This document shows, in pieces, positions 10,320-18,493 of a stretch of 64,000 nucleotides of DNA. The stretch comes from Klebsiella huaxiensis (GTDB taxonomy: Bacteria; Pseudomonadota; Gammaproteobacteria; Enterobacterales; Enterobacteriaceae), in NCBI RefSeq assembly GCF_003261575.2, contig NZ_CP036175.1, positions 1,984,001 through 2,048,000 of the forward strand, written 5' to 3'. Position numbers and translations under genes: made by a program. The notes beneath the pieces are model-generated. The model did not search any database and had not been told where the DNA came from. It saw only the letters and a program-made list of their open reading frames with translations. How positions within the stretch are numbered: position 1 is the stretch's first letter; each line of letters opens with the position of its first letter.

Positions 10320-10379
10320 ATGAAAAGACTGTTGAGATATGTCTGGATAAAACGCTTTTTGCTGAGAGGCTTACGGTGA
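10320..10379 (+). CDS. Possible 19-residue basic small protein
   Basis: Short frame with a strong ribosome site (GGAGGA three bases before the ATG). It encodes MKRLLRYVWIKRFLLRGLR, a strongly basic, amphipathic or membrane-active-looking peptide with seven Arg/Lys residues plus Leu, Phe and Trp. It points away from mdtA. I do not recognise a family. In E. coli the mdtA upstream gap carries the ibs/sib toxin-antitoxin genes, but this peptide does not resemble Ibs. The excellent ribosome site is the main support; such a short frame could still be chance. Confidence 0.3.
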   Translation: MKRLLRYVWIKRFLLRGLR

Positions 10380-10446
10380 ATATTTACGCGTAATTTACGC
10401 TTATCGATTTTTACTCACCGATCTTGTGAACGCCGATATTTATTTA

Positions 10447-10473
10447 TTGGTATCCGTTGTTTCTTGATACCAA
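10447..10473. repeat. Inverted repeat, possible operator
   Basis: Perfect eight-base arms TTGGTATC and GATACCAA separated by 11 bases, about 150 bases before the amidinohydrolase start. No T-run follows, so it is not a typical terminator. The arm resembles the half site of the TTGGTATACCAA palindrome at 26276, but with a different spacing. It could be an operator; the binding protein is unknown. Confidence 0.35.
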
Positions 10474-10623
10474 CAGCGGATTGCGTCGAATCTGAACTGA
10501 TATACAGCGTGAATACACAGCCTGGAGTGATGATTCAGCCTGATTGGCGGTCGTATCTGTTTAATAATCAAATCTACTCAGTGTTTTGTCTTAATCAAAG
10601 CGACCCATACCAGAAGGTTCTTT

Positions 10624-11385
10624 ATGCATTTTACCCAAGCTATCGCTCGTCTTCCGGCCGCTACCTGCGGTGCAGGACAAACTACTGCCCAACTGGGCGC
10701 GCCGGATATTGCCAATACCACTCGCCAGTTTCTCGCCTATGTAGAAACCCTGTTGCAGCTTGGCCTGAAGGTCACCGTACTCCCTGCTGCGGCTGATTAT
10801 CCGGATGCGCATTTTGTTGAAGATACCGCGGTGGTGATGCCGGAACTGGCGGTGATTACCCATCCTGGCGCACCGAGCCGCCAGGGCGAAGTTGACACCA
10901 TCGCGCCGGTGCTGGCGGGCTTTCGTCCGCTGGTGCAGATGAGCGAGCGTGGGCATATGGACGGCGGCGACGTGCTGCTGGTCGACAAACAGTTTTTTAT
11001 CGGCCTGACGGCGCGTACCGATGAGCAGGGCATTCGCGAGTTTGCCGCCGCCGTTGAGCCACACGGCTATCAGGTCACGGCGATTGAAGTCAGCGCCGGT
11101 CTGCATCTGAAATCGATAGTCAACTATGTTGGTCGTAATACGCTGCTGCTGACGGAAGGCTACGTTAACCATCCGGCGTTTAGCGGCTTTAACAGCATCG
11201 TTATCCCGGAAGAAGAGTCCTACGCCGGTAATACGCTGTGGATCAACGATACTTTAATTACGCCTCAGGGTTACCCCCATACCCTGGGCGAAATCAGCAA
11301 GCTGGGAATGCCCATTGTGCAACTCGACACCAGCGAATTTAAGAAAATGGATGGCGGGCTGACCTGCCTCTCACTGCGTTTTTAA
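10624..11385 (+). CDS. Dimethylarginine dimethylaminohydrolase-like amidinohydrolase
   Basis: Member of the guanidine-modifying superfamily (DDAH/arginine deiminase fold). DDAH enzymes hydrolyse N-omega-methylated arginine to citrulline and a methylamine. It has 253 residues, close to bacterial DDAH. The motifs fit a Cys-His-Glu/Asp site: FVEDTAVV near residue 65, GHMDGGDVL near 118, LHLKSIV carrying the His near 162, and the C-terminal DGGLTCLSLRF with the nucleophilic Cys five residues from the end. A ribosome site (AAGG) lies before the ATG. The next genes are an amino-acid importer and an acyl-amino-acid hydrolase, so the true substrate may be another N-substituted arginine or citrulline-like compound. 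The family is secure; the exact substrate is not. Confidence 0.85.
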   Translation: MHFTQAIARLPAATCGAGQTTAQLGAPDIANTTRQFLAYVETLLQLGLKVTVLPAAADYPDAHFVEDTAVVMPELAVITHPGAPSRQGEVDTIAPVLAGFRPLVQMSERGHMDGGDVLLVDKQFFIGLTARTDEQGIREFAAAVEPHGYQVTAIEVSAGLHLKSIVNYVGRNTLLLTEGYVNHPAFSGFNSIVIPEEESYAGNTLWINDTLITPQGYPHTLGEISKLGMPIVQLDTSEFKKMDGGLTCLSLRF

Positions 11386-11413
11386 TCACCGCGCCGACAC
11401 CGGGGAAACCGAA

Positions 11414-12187
11414 ATGAAAACACGCCTTGCCGCATTACTGGCCTGTATGGCGCTCAGCGCGCCGCTGGCCGCCCAGCAGTTTGACACCATCAGCTTTGGC
11501 GTCGATGGCGGCTATCCGCCTTTTGACGTCCTGGCCCCCAGCGGTGAAATTACCGGTTTTGATATCGATATCGCTAACGCGCTCTGTACGCAGCTAAAAG
11601 CCAAATGCGTTTTCGTTAAGCAGCCATTCGAAAGCATGATCGCTGCCCTTAACGCGCATAAATTTGATGCCATTATCGCCTCGCTCAATATTACCGATGA
11701 GCGCAAAAAGGAAGTGGATTTCACCGATCGCTACTATCGCAGCGCGGCGCAGCTGGTCGCACGTAAAGGTAGCCCGCTGCTGCCGGAAGTTGCCAGCCTG
11801 AAAGGCAAGACCGTCGGCGTACAGACAGGTTCCACTCATGAAGCTTTTGCTAAGGCTAACTGGGCCAATCATGGCGTGAAAATCGTTGGTTATGCAAACC
11901 AGGATAACGTCTATCTCGACCTGCTTTCCGGGCGTATCGACGCCGCTTTGCAGGATAATATCCAGGCGGCGACCGGCTTTATTGATACCCCGCGCGGGCA
12001 AAAATTTGCTTTTGCCGGCCCGGTTATTCAGGACGGCGGAATCTCTTCCGATGTTGGGATTGCGGTGAATAAAGATAATCCGGCGCTGCGTGACGCGCTA
12101 AACGGCGCTATCAAGGCCATCCGCGCTGATGGTACCTACGATGCTATCCAGAAAAAGTACTTTAGCTTTGATATTTATGGCAAATAA
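11414..12187 (+). CDS. Amino-acid ABC transporter substrate-binding protein (ArtJ/HisJ type)
   Basis: Periplasmic family-3 solute-binding protein of 257 residues with a Sec signal peptide (MKTRLAALLACMALSAPLAA, cleavage after the following Gln or just before it). The typical first-lobe segment GVDGGYPPFDVLAPSGEITG and the downstream ITDERKKEVDFTDRYY are clear. In this family these positions hold the amino-acid carboxylate and amino groups. The sequence is closest in style to arginine/ornithine binders, which fits the upstream amidinohydrolase. It begins 28 bases after that gene and is separated from the permease genes by a stem-loop. Confidence 0.88.
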   Translation: MKTRLAALLACMALSAPLAAQQFDTISFGVDGGYPPFDVLAPSGEITGFDIDIANALCTQLKAKCVFVKQPFESMIAALNAHKFDAIIASLNITDERKKEVDFTDRYYRSAAQLVARKGSPLLPEVASLKGKTVGVQTGSTHEAFAKANWANHGVKIVGYANQDNVYLDLLSGRIDAALQDNIQAATGFIDTPRGQKFAFAGPVIQDGGISSDVGIAVNKDNPALRDALNGAIKAIRADGTYDAIQKKYFSFDIYGK

Positions 12188-12201
12188 GTCGTGAAGGCGA
12201 G

Positions 12202-12223
12202 GGCGCAGGCAATGGCTTGCGCC
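12202..12223 (+). repeat. Intercistronic stem-loop after binding-protein gene
   Basis: Arms GGCGCA and TGCGCC, with further GC/GC pairing inside, lie between the binding-protein stop and the first permease gene. No T-run follows. Such hairpins often protect the upstream message from 3' exonucleases and raise binding-protein output over permease output, as known for malE-malF. Confidence 0.5.
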
Positions 12224-12251
12224 GCTTTACGACATCCGCGGAAGGCTGAAT

Positions 12252-12944
12252 ATGGTCGCAGACTATTTACCCCTGTTGTTACGCGGCGCGGCGCTTTCGC
12301 TGTGCGTGATGCTCTCTTCATTACTGGTGGCTCTGTTGCTGGGGCTGATTAACTCGCTGGTGAAACTCTTTGGCCCGCCGTGGCTGCGCCTGTTTTCCAC
12401 CGGTTACACCACGCTGGTGCGCGGTATTCCGGAGCTGGTAATTATGCTGCTGCTGTTTTTCGGCGGCGAAATGCTGGTGAATCTGCTGCTGAGTTTAGTG
12501 GGGTTGGGGCCAGTGCGCTTCAACACCTTTATTTCCGGCGTGCTGGCCATTGGTTTTGTTTTCGGGGCCTACTACACCGAGACCTTTCGCGGCGCGTTTC
12601 TTACCGTTGATAGCGGACAAACAGAGGCGGCACAGGCTTACGGGATGCGCCCGTGGACGGTATTTCGTCGGGTGATGCTACCGCAGATGCTGAGCTTCGC
12701 GATTCCGGGTATCAACAATAATTGGCTGGGGCTGATGAAAGCGTCGGCGCTGGTGTCGATCCTCGGTCTGGAGGATATGGTATGGCTGGCTGAACAGGCC
12801 GGTCGCGCTACGCAAAAGCCTTTCTTGTTTTATTTCCTGGTCTCGCTGATTTATATGGTGATCACCGCGCTTTCCAGCTGGTTGTTCAGTCGCCTGGCTA
12901 AACGCTATGCGCTGCGCTCTTCAACGGCGGGAGCGACGCTATGA
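12252..12944 (+). CDS. Amino-acid ABC transporter permease (HisQ/ArtQ type)
   Basis: Inner-membrane permease of the polar amino-acid uptake family, 230 residues with about five hydrophobic segments. The cytoplasmic coupling (EAA) loop reads EAAQAYGMRPWTVFRRVMLPQ. Its GGAAGG ribosome site lies seven bases before the ATG. It overlaps the next permease by four bases (ATGA). The pair should form a heterodimer. No ATPase gene lies in this cluster, so a HisP/ArtP/GlnQ-type ATPase from elsewhere must energise it. Confidence 0.9.
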   Translation: MVADYLPLLLRGAALSLCVMLSSLLVALLLGLINSLVKLFGPPWLRLFSTGYTTLVRGIPELVIMLLLFFGGEMLVNLLLSLVGLGPVRFNTFISGVLAIGFVFGAYYTETFRGAFLTVDSGQTEAAQAYGMRPWTVFRRVMLPQMLSFAIPGINNNWLGLMKASALVSILGLEDMVWLAEQAGRATQKPFLFYFLVSLIYMVITALSSWLFSRLAKRYALRSSTAGATL

Positions 12945-13666
12945 ATGTACAAACCTTTATTGATGCGGTTCCCAGCTATTTATGGAGCGATGGTAACGGT
13001 GCTGCGAGCGGGCTGGCGGTGACGGCGGAGCTGTTTTTGCTGTCAATTATTCCAGGCATGGTGCTGGCGATACTGATGGCGGTAGGGCAGGTTTACGGTC
13101 CACGGGCGCTGGCGTTGCCCATTCGCGGTTTTACTTACTTTTTCCGCAGTACACCGCTTTATCTGCAATTGATGCTGATTTACTACGGCTTGTCGCAGTT
13201 CGACATCGTGCAGACGGGCTGGATGAACGACCAGCCGTTCTGGCTGCTGTTTCGCGATGCCACCTTCTGCGCCACGTTAGCGCTGGTACTGAATACCTCA
13301 GCCTACGTCGCTGAGCTACTGGCGGGAATGATGCTAACTTTCCCGCGCCAGGAATGGGTCGCCGGCGAGGCCTACGGTATGAGGAAATGGCAAATTGTTC
13401 GCCGCCTCGTTCTGCCTGCCACCCTGCGACGCGGGATCCCGGCGCTGAATAATGAAATGGTCTTTTTACTGCATGCCACATCGTTGGCCAGCACCGTGAC
13501 ATTGCTGGATATCACCGGCGTGGCGCGCGCGTTTTACGCCATGACCTATTCGCCGTTTATTCCGTTTCTGATGGCCGCCGCGCTGTATCTGCTGTGCACT
13601 TTTATGCTGATATTCACCTTTTCACGCGCTGAACGGCGCTGGCTGGCGTTTATCCGTCGCGGCTAA
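12941..13666 (+). CDS. Amino-acid ABC transporter permease (HisM/ArtM type)
   Basis: Second permease of the heterodimer, 241 residues. The EAA loop reads GEAYGMRKWQIVRRLVLPATL near residue 145. The segment FRSTPLYLQLMLIYYG is typical of HisM/ArtM proteins. Its start overlaps the stop of the preceding permease. Its stop directly abuts the stop of the Lrp-type regulator on the other strand, with no spacer, so the two transcripts converge there. Confidence 0.9.
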   Translation: MNVQTFIDAVPSYLWSDGNGAASGLAVTAELFLLSIIPGMVLAILMAVGQVYGPRALALPIRGFTYFFRSTPLYLQLMLIYYGLSQFDIVQTGWMNDQPFWLLFRDATFCATLALVLNTSAYVAELLAGMMLTFPRQEWVAGEAYGMRKWQIVRRLVLPATLRRGIPALNNEMVFLLHATSLASTVTLLDITGVARAFYAMTYSPFIPFLMAAALYLLCTFMLIFTFSRAERRWLAFIRRG

Positions 13667-14137
13667 TCAGGAGCGCTTAATGGACTGGAGTTCGGTCAGG
13701 GTGACGATTTTATCAACATGAAACTTTTTACTGGTCAGCCAGCTATCCGCCAGCTGGCAGTAGTGCGCCATGCTGCGACAGCCAATCCGTACCAGGAAGT
13801 CAAAGCTGCCGCTGACCAGCCAGCAGTCCAGCACTTCAGGCGTCTGGCGCATCTCCTGTTCAAACACCGGCTGCGAGCGTCCGTGGTCAGCCAGCGCGAT
13901 TTGCGCTTGTACCACAAAAGCGTGCTCCGGCTCAGGCAATTCAATGATGGCGCTGTAGCCGCGAATGATCCCATCGCGCTCAAGGCCGCGTACGCGTTCC
14001 AGGCAGGGGCGCGCGGTGAGGTTTACCTGCTCCGAGAGCTTCTGATAAGAGATGCGGCCATCCCGGCGCAGGATTTCAAGGATCTTGTGATCGATACGGT
14101 CAAGCCGGGTTTTCTTTTCCACAACCAGGACGTCCAA
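13667..14137 (-). CDS. Lrp/AsnC family transcriptional regulator
   Basis: Small regulator of 156 residues or slightly fewer: an N-terminal winged helix (DHKILEILRRDGRISYQKLSEQV, then the recognition-helix region) and a C-terminal RAM ligand-binding domain that usually binds amino acids. It probably controls the surrounding importer and hydrolase genes. The start is uncertain. The longest frame uses a TTG at 14137 whose first base is also the first base of the divergent ATG; a GTG at 14122 is an alternative. Neither has a strong ribosome site. No ordinary promoter space exists on the start side, so its promoter must lie inside the next gene. Confidence 0.85.
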   Translation of the reverse strand: MDVLVVEKKTRLDRIDHKILEILRRDGRISYQKLSEQVNLTARPCLERVRGLERDGIIRGYSAIIELPEPEHAFVVQAQIALADHGRSQPVFEQEMRQTPEVLDCWLVSGSFDFLVRIGCRSMAHYCQLADSWLTSKKFHVDKIVTLTELQSIKRS

Positions 14138-15255
14138 TGAAAATTAAACATTATACATTACCTGAACATGCCCTCAGTGGGCAGCGGCAATTAAGCCATT
14201 TTCATTTCGGCGAACCCGGTACAGGAGAGAAAGTCTATCTGCAGGCGGGACTGCACGCCGATGAAATCCCGGGCATGCTGGTTCTGCACTATCTTAAAAG
14301 ATTACTCAGCCAGGCGGAGCGGCGCGGCGAACTGCGCGGCGAAATTATTCTCGTGCCGGTGGCGAACCCGCCGGGGCTGGCGCAGGTACTGCTGAACAGC
14401 GGTATTGGTCGTTTTGATCTGGCGAGTGGGCGCAACTTTAACCGCGATTTTCCCGACCTCGCTGCTCTGGCGCACCAGCACTTAGACACCGAGCCCCCTG
14501 TTTCGCGCACTGAATATCTAAAACAGGTGCGCGCGGCGATGCAGCATGCGCTGGCGACGCTTCCTGCTGGTAGCGAGGTTCAGGCACTGCGTCATCATTT
14601 ACTGAGTCTCGCCTGCGATGCCGATCTGGTGCTGGATCTGCACTGCGACGACCAGGCCATGTTGCATTTGTACGCCGACCCGGACTGGCAGGAGGAAGCA
14701 GGCGTTATGGCGGCATTTCTCGGCATTGGCGCGGTGCTGCTGTCGCAGGAGAGCGGAGGCAATTCGTTTGATGAGGCCTGTGGTTTACCATGGCGACGTC
14801 TGGCCGTGCAGTATCCACAGTGGCAGCAATACCGTCCTGGTTGTATGGCGGTGACCGTAGAGCTGCGCGGCCAGCAGGATGTGAATCACGCCACCGCCTG
14901 CGACGACGCCGAACGTATTTATCGCTATTTGCAATATCGCAGCGTGCTGGCGGGCGATAAGCCTGAGGTGCCGCAGCAGAAAACGGTGATGCTGCCTTTT
15001 GAGGCCGGAGAGATTGTCACCGCCCCGGCGACCGGCATTCTGGTCCAGCTAAAACAGCCCGGCGAGTGGGTGAGTCGCGATGACGTCGTGGCGGAAATCA
15101 TCGATCCGCTGACTGATATGGTCAAAGCGGTACGGCCTAAGGCGGGCGGTCTGATCTATGCCAGCCGTCGTGCGCCGTTTGTGACCTTCGGGGCGGAAGT
15201 GATGAAAATCGCCGGTGAGCAGCCGTTCAGCGGCGGAGGCGGGCTGGCGATGTAA
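14137..15255 (+). CDS. Succinylglutamate desuccinylase/aspartoacylase family hydrolase
   Basis: Zinc carboxypeptidase-like hydrolase of 372 residues that removes acyl groups from N-acyl amino acids in known members (AstE, AspA). Zinc ligands are visible in LQAGLHADEIPG (His and Glu near residues 39 and 42) and LVLDLHCDDQ (His near 169); FDLASGRNFNRDFPD is the substrate Arg/Asn region, and TVELRG carries the likely catalytic Glu. A C-terminal beta-barrel segment follows. It lies downstream of the importer genes and divergent from lrp. With DDAH upstream, a plausible role is deacylation of an imported N-acyl or N-substituted arginine-like compound; this is inference. Confidence 0.82.
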   Translation: MKIKHYTLPEHALSGQRQLSHFHFGEPGTGEKVYLQAGLHADEIPGMLVLHYLKRLLSQAERRGELRGEIILVPVANPPGLAQVLLNSGIGRFDLASGRNFNRDFPDLAALAHQHLDTEPPVSRTEYLKQVRAAMQHALATLPAGSEVQALRHHLLSLACDADLVLDLHCDDQAMLHLYADPDWQEEAGVMAAFLGIGAVLLSQESGGNSFDEACGLPWRRLAVQYPQWQQYRPGCMAVTVELRGQQDVNHATACDDAERIYRYLQYRSVLAGDKPEVPQQKTVMLPFEAGEIVTAPATGILVQLKQPGEWVSRDDVVAEIIDPLTDMVKAVRPKAGGLIYASRRAPFVTFGAEVMKIAGEQPFSGGGGLAM

Positions 15256-15257
15256 GC

Positions 15258-15307
15258 GATAACGTTATCTATCCCTGGCGGTTATCGATGACCTGAAGTT
15301 AACCGCC
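15258..15307 (+). repeat. Palindrome and inverted repeat after hydrolase gene
   Basis: Right after the stop codon is a perfect 12-base palindrome GATAACGTTATC (15258-15269). It is followed by eight-base arms GGCGGTTA and TAACCGCC (15277-15284 and 15300-15307). The second could fold as a weak terminator, but no T-run follows. It marks the boundary to the AT-rich PTS operon. Confidence 0.35.
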
Positions 15308-15439
15308 GTTAGCGTATTCTTCCCTGATACTCTATCAGCATCTGTTTTATTGATTCCTGATGAATTATTACCCTCAATCAAAAAAAAACTGGCAATAAAG
15401 TGTGATGTATCACGCTAAAAACTTCATTCTCATTGAATA

Positions 15440-15461
15440 AATTGTGATTTATTTCGCAGTA
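15440..15461 (+). promoter_or_regulatory. CRP-like site 1 upstream of PTS operon
   Basis: TGTGA, six bases, then TCGCA: one mismatch from the CRP consensus TGTGA-N6-TCACA. It is the weaker and more distal of two such sites before the PTS regulator gene. Confidence 0.4.
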
Positions 15462-15486
15462 ATAGTCTTTAAGTCCTCTCTTTGAT

Positions 15487-15508
15487 AAATGTGATCTTGA
15501 TCCACCGA
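15487..15508 (+). promoter_or_regulatory. CRP-like site 2 upstream of PTS operon
   Basis: AAATGTGATCTTGATCCACC closely follows the 22-base E. coli CRP consensus, with an exact left arm and one mismatch in the core TCACA. It suggests cAMP-CRP activation, as expected for a sugar PTS operon. A seven-codon frame with an AAGGA ribosome site (15528-15551) lies just downstream, possibly a leader peptide or chance. Confidence 0.5.
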
Positions 15509-15665
15509 ATATGGAAAAAAAGGAATAATGACCATTGGATTGTGTCATTAATTGACTTTGCTTAAAAAAATGTCGCTGCTAGTATCGATGATAGTAAGAA
15601 TGATACGGGTGGTGCTGGGGCATAATATTGTTGCAATAATTATTTCTGATGGGGTAATTGCCGTG

Positions 15666-17729
15666 ATGTTATTTACTGTTAGACAACGTAAAATTTTTGA
15701 GATGCTTTGGGTGATCAGAGATTATGTCACAGTAAAGGATATTGCTGATGAGGTGTCTTATTCAGAAAAAACGGTAAGAAGCGATTTGGATGTTATCAGA
15801 AATGAAGTTGTTAATCATAATGTCGGTCGGCTGCTGGCTAAAACTAATAAAGGATTTTTCCTCGAAATGGAAAAAACGGCTTACGAAAAAATAGCCACGA
15901 CCTTTGTTGAGAATAAAATTGATGAACGTATAAAAAACCGCATGTGCCGCATGCTAATGATTTTGCTGGTACAGCCGGTAGTGTCCGCCCAGGAGTTGGC
16001 TGATTGTGTTTATTTAGATAAAGGCGCGATAAAAAAATATCTGCTCGAAGTTGAGTCCTGGCTCCTGCCTTTTGGCATTGAACTTTGCAAATCTAACGCA
16101 ACCTATAAATTATCCTGCACTGAGGTAGTTAGGCGTAAGTTATTTTGGTATTTATTTATTGAACTAAAGCGTTGTCAGAAAAAAGCATTCGCAGAGCATC
16201 TTTATTCATCTACACATGCTCTCAGTAAAAAATATTTTGATGGTGCCGATTATCTTACGCTCAAAATGATGTTTTCCAGAGAAATGCAATATTTTGAACC
16301 GATTATGCGAGCGATTGAAGAATTGGAGCAGCAATATAATGTCTCTTATACCTATGACTCCTGCGTATGGTTAATATTTTCCTTCGTGCTTGTTATGCAT
16401 CGCCAGAAGATGGCTAAAGATTACCTGACTGTTTCTGCATCGGAAGCCTGGGATGTAGGTCCTGAGCAAGAAATGGCGCATTACCTTTGCCAGCAGTTAC
16501 ATACTTCAACCAGGATTGTATTTTCAGCTGATGATGTACGATATACGACACTTGTTTTACTCGCCAGCGAGTTAAATGACGTTAATAATGAGAGCGTCAG
16601 AGTTCAGGTTTGTGCTTCGCCACGGCATCTTGAGGAAACTATTCAGGAGTTTATTTTATCGTTAAGTCATGTGGTCAGTCGCGGGTTGCTGAGAGATAAA
16701 CAATTATTATGGCGCTTGATTTTACTCATTAGACCGATGGTCTATCGTAACATCCTTGGTATAAATCGGGCTGAAGCCGGTGCTTCTCAGTCATTGATTA
16801 GGCAGGTCAAATTTTCTTACCTTGATTTATATCTTGAAGTTGAGCTTTGCAGTTTGCTATATGAGCAACGTTATCAACTAACCTTGAATGAACAAGAAAT
16901 TAGCCTGATTACCTTATGTATTAAAAATGCACAAAGTTTAGCGTTTAAAAAAATTAGAATCGCTATTGTCTGTAATTATGGTATCGGCATTTCTCAATTT
17001 GTCGCGCAAAAAATACAGCGGGCAATAACTCAGGTTGAAATTGTTGGTATTTTTTCGTTAAGAGAGCTAGACCAACTGGATAATAATTACTGCGACCTGG
17101 TTGTGAGTACAGTGCCCCTACAGCGTCGTAAAGAGGCTGTTATCCACGTCAATGATGTATTGTTACCTTATGATCTTTCTCTGATTAAAGAAACCGTTAA
17201 GAAGATGCAAAAAAGTAAGATGCTGCAAACGCTACAGAAAAAAACGGACGGTAAAGTAAAAAGTTATCATCAGTATATCTTGCCTGAGATGCTATTCGTC
17301 GTTTCAGAAATTAAACATAACAATGCGGTGCTGGAATATGTTTGCCAGCAAGCGGCGGCTACAGGCTGTTGTGATGAACTTTATTTATCCTCTGTGTTAG
17401 AGAGAGAAAAAGTTTCCCCAACAGAAATTGCTCCTGGCGTTGTTCTTACTCACGGCGATCCGGGTCTGGTGAAGGTGAATTTTATCTCATTAACGTTACT
17501 ACGCGAACCCGTCGACTGGGGAGGAGAGCAGGGGGTGGATGTTGTCTTTATGGTTGGTTTTAAAAGATCGTCTGATGGCAAAATTGATGGAAGTATTGCC
17601 GGTTTTTACACCATGCTAGCTGCGATGGTGGAAAATGATGGGCTAATGAAATCACTGCGTAACTGTACTTCTGAGCAAGAACTATATCGGTTTTTAATCG
17701 ATGAGAACAAGTATGAGGATGTAATATGA
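15666..17729 (+). CDS. PRD-type PTS transcriptional regulator (MtlR/LicR-like)
   Basis: Multidomain activator controlled by PTS phosphorylation. From the ATG at 15666 it has 687 residues and begins MLFTVRQRKIFEMLWV. Order: HTH domains (DIADEVSYSEKTVRSDLDVI is the second helix pair), two PRD domains around residues 180-390, a Gat-type IIB-like domain with Cys in IVCNYGIGIS, and a IIA-like C-terminus with His in VVLTHGDPGL. A longer frame reaches back to a TTG at 15552, but the family normally starts at this point. It is AT-rich, unlike the cassette before it. It overlaps the HPr gene by four bases, so regulator and transporter are one operon. Confidence 0.85.
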   Translation: MLFTVRQRKIFEMLWVIRDYVTVKDIADEVSYSEKTVRSDLDVIRNEVVNHNVGRLLAKTNKGFFLEMEKTAYEKIATTFVENKIDERIKNRMCRMLMILLVQPVVSAQELADCVYLDKGAIKKYLLEVESWLLPFGIELCKSNATYKLSCTEVVRRKLFWYLFIELKRCQKKAFAEHLYSSTHALSKKYFDGADYLTLKMMFSREMQYFEPIMRAIEELEQQYNVSYTYDSCVWLIFSFVLVMHRQKMAKDYLTVSASEAWDVGPEQEMAHYLCQQLHTSTRIVFSADDVRYTTLVLLASELNDVNNESVRVQVCASPRHLEETIQEFILSLSHVVSRGLLRDKQLLWRLILLIRPMVYRNILGINRAEAGASQSLIRQVKFSYLDLYLEVELCSLLYEQRYQLTLNEQEISLITLCIKNAQSLAFKKIRIAIVCNYGIGISQFVAQKIQRAITQVEIVGIFSLRELDQLDNNYCDLVVSTVPLQRRKEAVIHVNDVLLPYDLSLIKETVKKMQKSKMLQTLQKKTDGKVKSYHQYILPEMLFVVSEIKHNNAVLEYVCQQAAATGCCDELYLSSVLEREKVSPTEIAPGVVLTHGDPGLVKVNFISLTLLREPVDWGGEQGVDVVFMVGFKRSSDGKIDGSIAGFYTMLAAMVENDGLMKSLRNCTSEQELYRFLIDENKYEDVI

Positions 17730-17983
17730 AAATGTGCGAATTTATTATTGAAAGTGATGAAGGGTTGCATGCCAGACCCGCAGCGGACTTTGTTGATAAA
17801 TCTATTTCTTATCTGAGTAAAATTACCTTTGAAAAAGATGGCGAGATTTTTAACGCAAAAAGTTTTACCTCCGTACTGAGTATGGGGGCGTGTAAAAACG
17901 ACAAAATTATTATCAAGGTAGAGGGAGAGGATGAAGAACAGGCGATCGATGAACTCACTGCCTTTTTTTATACATTAAATTAA
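17726..17983 (+). CDS. HPr-like phosphocarrier protein
   Basis: Cytoplasmic phosphocarrier of 85 residues, the normal HPr length. The phospho-acceptor His15 sits in GLHARPAADFV, and the Ser46 region NAKSFTSVLSMGA is kept as in classical HPr. It is separate from the housekeeping ptsH and sits with a dedicated Enzyme I gene in the same operon. Its ATG overlaps the regulator stop (ATGA). Confidence 0.92.
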   Translation: MKMCEFIIESDEGLHARPAADFVDKSISYLSKITFEKDGEIFNAKSFTSVLSMGACKNDKIIIKVEGEDEEQAIDELTAFFYTLN

Positions 17984-18033
17984 TGCGGTTATACTATGTC
18001 AGATATCAGGATGTAATAAGGACAATAATTTTT

Positions 18034-18480
18034 ATGATGCTTTCAGATGTTATCAATAAAAACGCCCTGCAAATTAATATGCCAGCGACCGATAAACGGC
18101 AAGCGCTCGAATCATTAATTGACCTGCTGTATAAGGATGGTGCAGTTAACGATCCACACGCTTTTATTCAGGATGTTTACCAACGTGAAGGTGAAGGTAA
18201 AACGGGAATTGGCGGCTTTATTGCTATACCTCATGGTAAATCAGATTTTGTTAACAATACCTGTATCGCTATTGGTTTATTAAAAAAACCAATTGAATGG
18301 GAGTCCCTGGACGGTAATAGAGTAAAAGTTATAATTCTTTTTGCCGTAAATAAAAAAGATAAAAATGATTATTTCGTTAAAATGATGTCACAAGTAGCTC
18401 GCATGTTAGGAAAGGAGGAAACTTGCGAGAAATTACTCTCAGCAGCGTCGACGGACGAACTGGTGTCTGCCTTTGAATAA
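18034..18480 (+). CDS. PTS IIA component, fructose/mannitol family
   Basis: Cytoplasmic IIA phosphotransfer domain, 148 residues from the ATG at 18034, which has an AAGGA ribosome site 11 bases upstream. A longer frame begins at 17983 inside the HPr stop codon, but its extra residues do not look like IIA. The active-site His67 lies in GIGGFIAIPHGKSD, the typical fructose-class motif. It should accept phosphate from HPr and pass it to the adjacent IIB. Confidence 0.9.
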   Translation: MMLSDVINKNALQINMPATDKRQALESLIDLLYKDGAVNDPHAFIQDVYQREGEGKTGIGGFIAIPHGKSDFVNNTCIAIGLLKKPIEWESLDGNRVKVIILFAVNKKDKNDYFVKMMSQVARMLGKEETCEKLLSAASTDELVSAFE

Positions 18481-18493
18481 TCTGGAGTGTACA

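Larger units (their letters stand above)
10240..10623. other. Divergent control region between mdtA and the amidinohydrolase gene
   Basis: AT-richer spacer of 384 bases that must hold the mdtA promoter (leftward) and the promoter of the amidinohydrolase operon (rightward). It contains a 19-codon open frame at 10320 and an inverted repeat at 10447-10473, listed separately. An ATGGAG core at 10309-10314 resembles the centre of the published E. coli BaeR box, but the flanks match poorly and the same bases form the Shine-Dalgarno of the small frame. No convincing -35/-10 pair was assigned. Confidence 0.5.

Noticed and set aside
10303..10320. BaeR box before mdtA
   Set aside because: Only the ATGGAG core and a few flanking bases agree with the published box; too weak to call.
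15401..15414. Third CRP-like motif TGTGATGTATCACG
   Set aside because: Arms look right but the spacer is four bases instead of six, so CRP would not be expected to bind it well.
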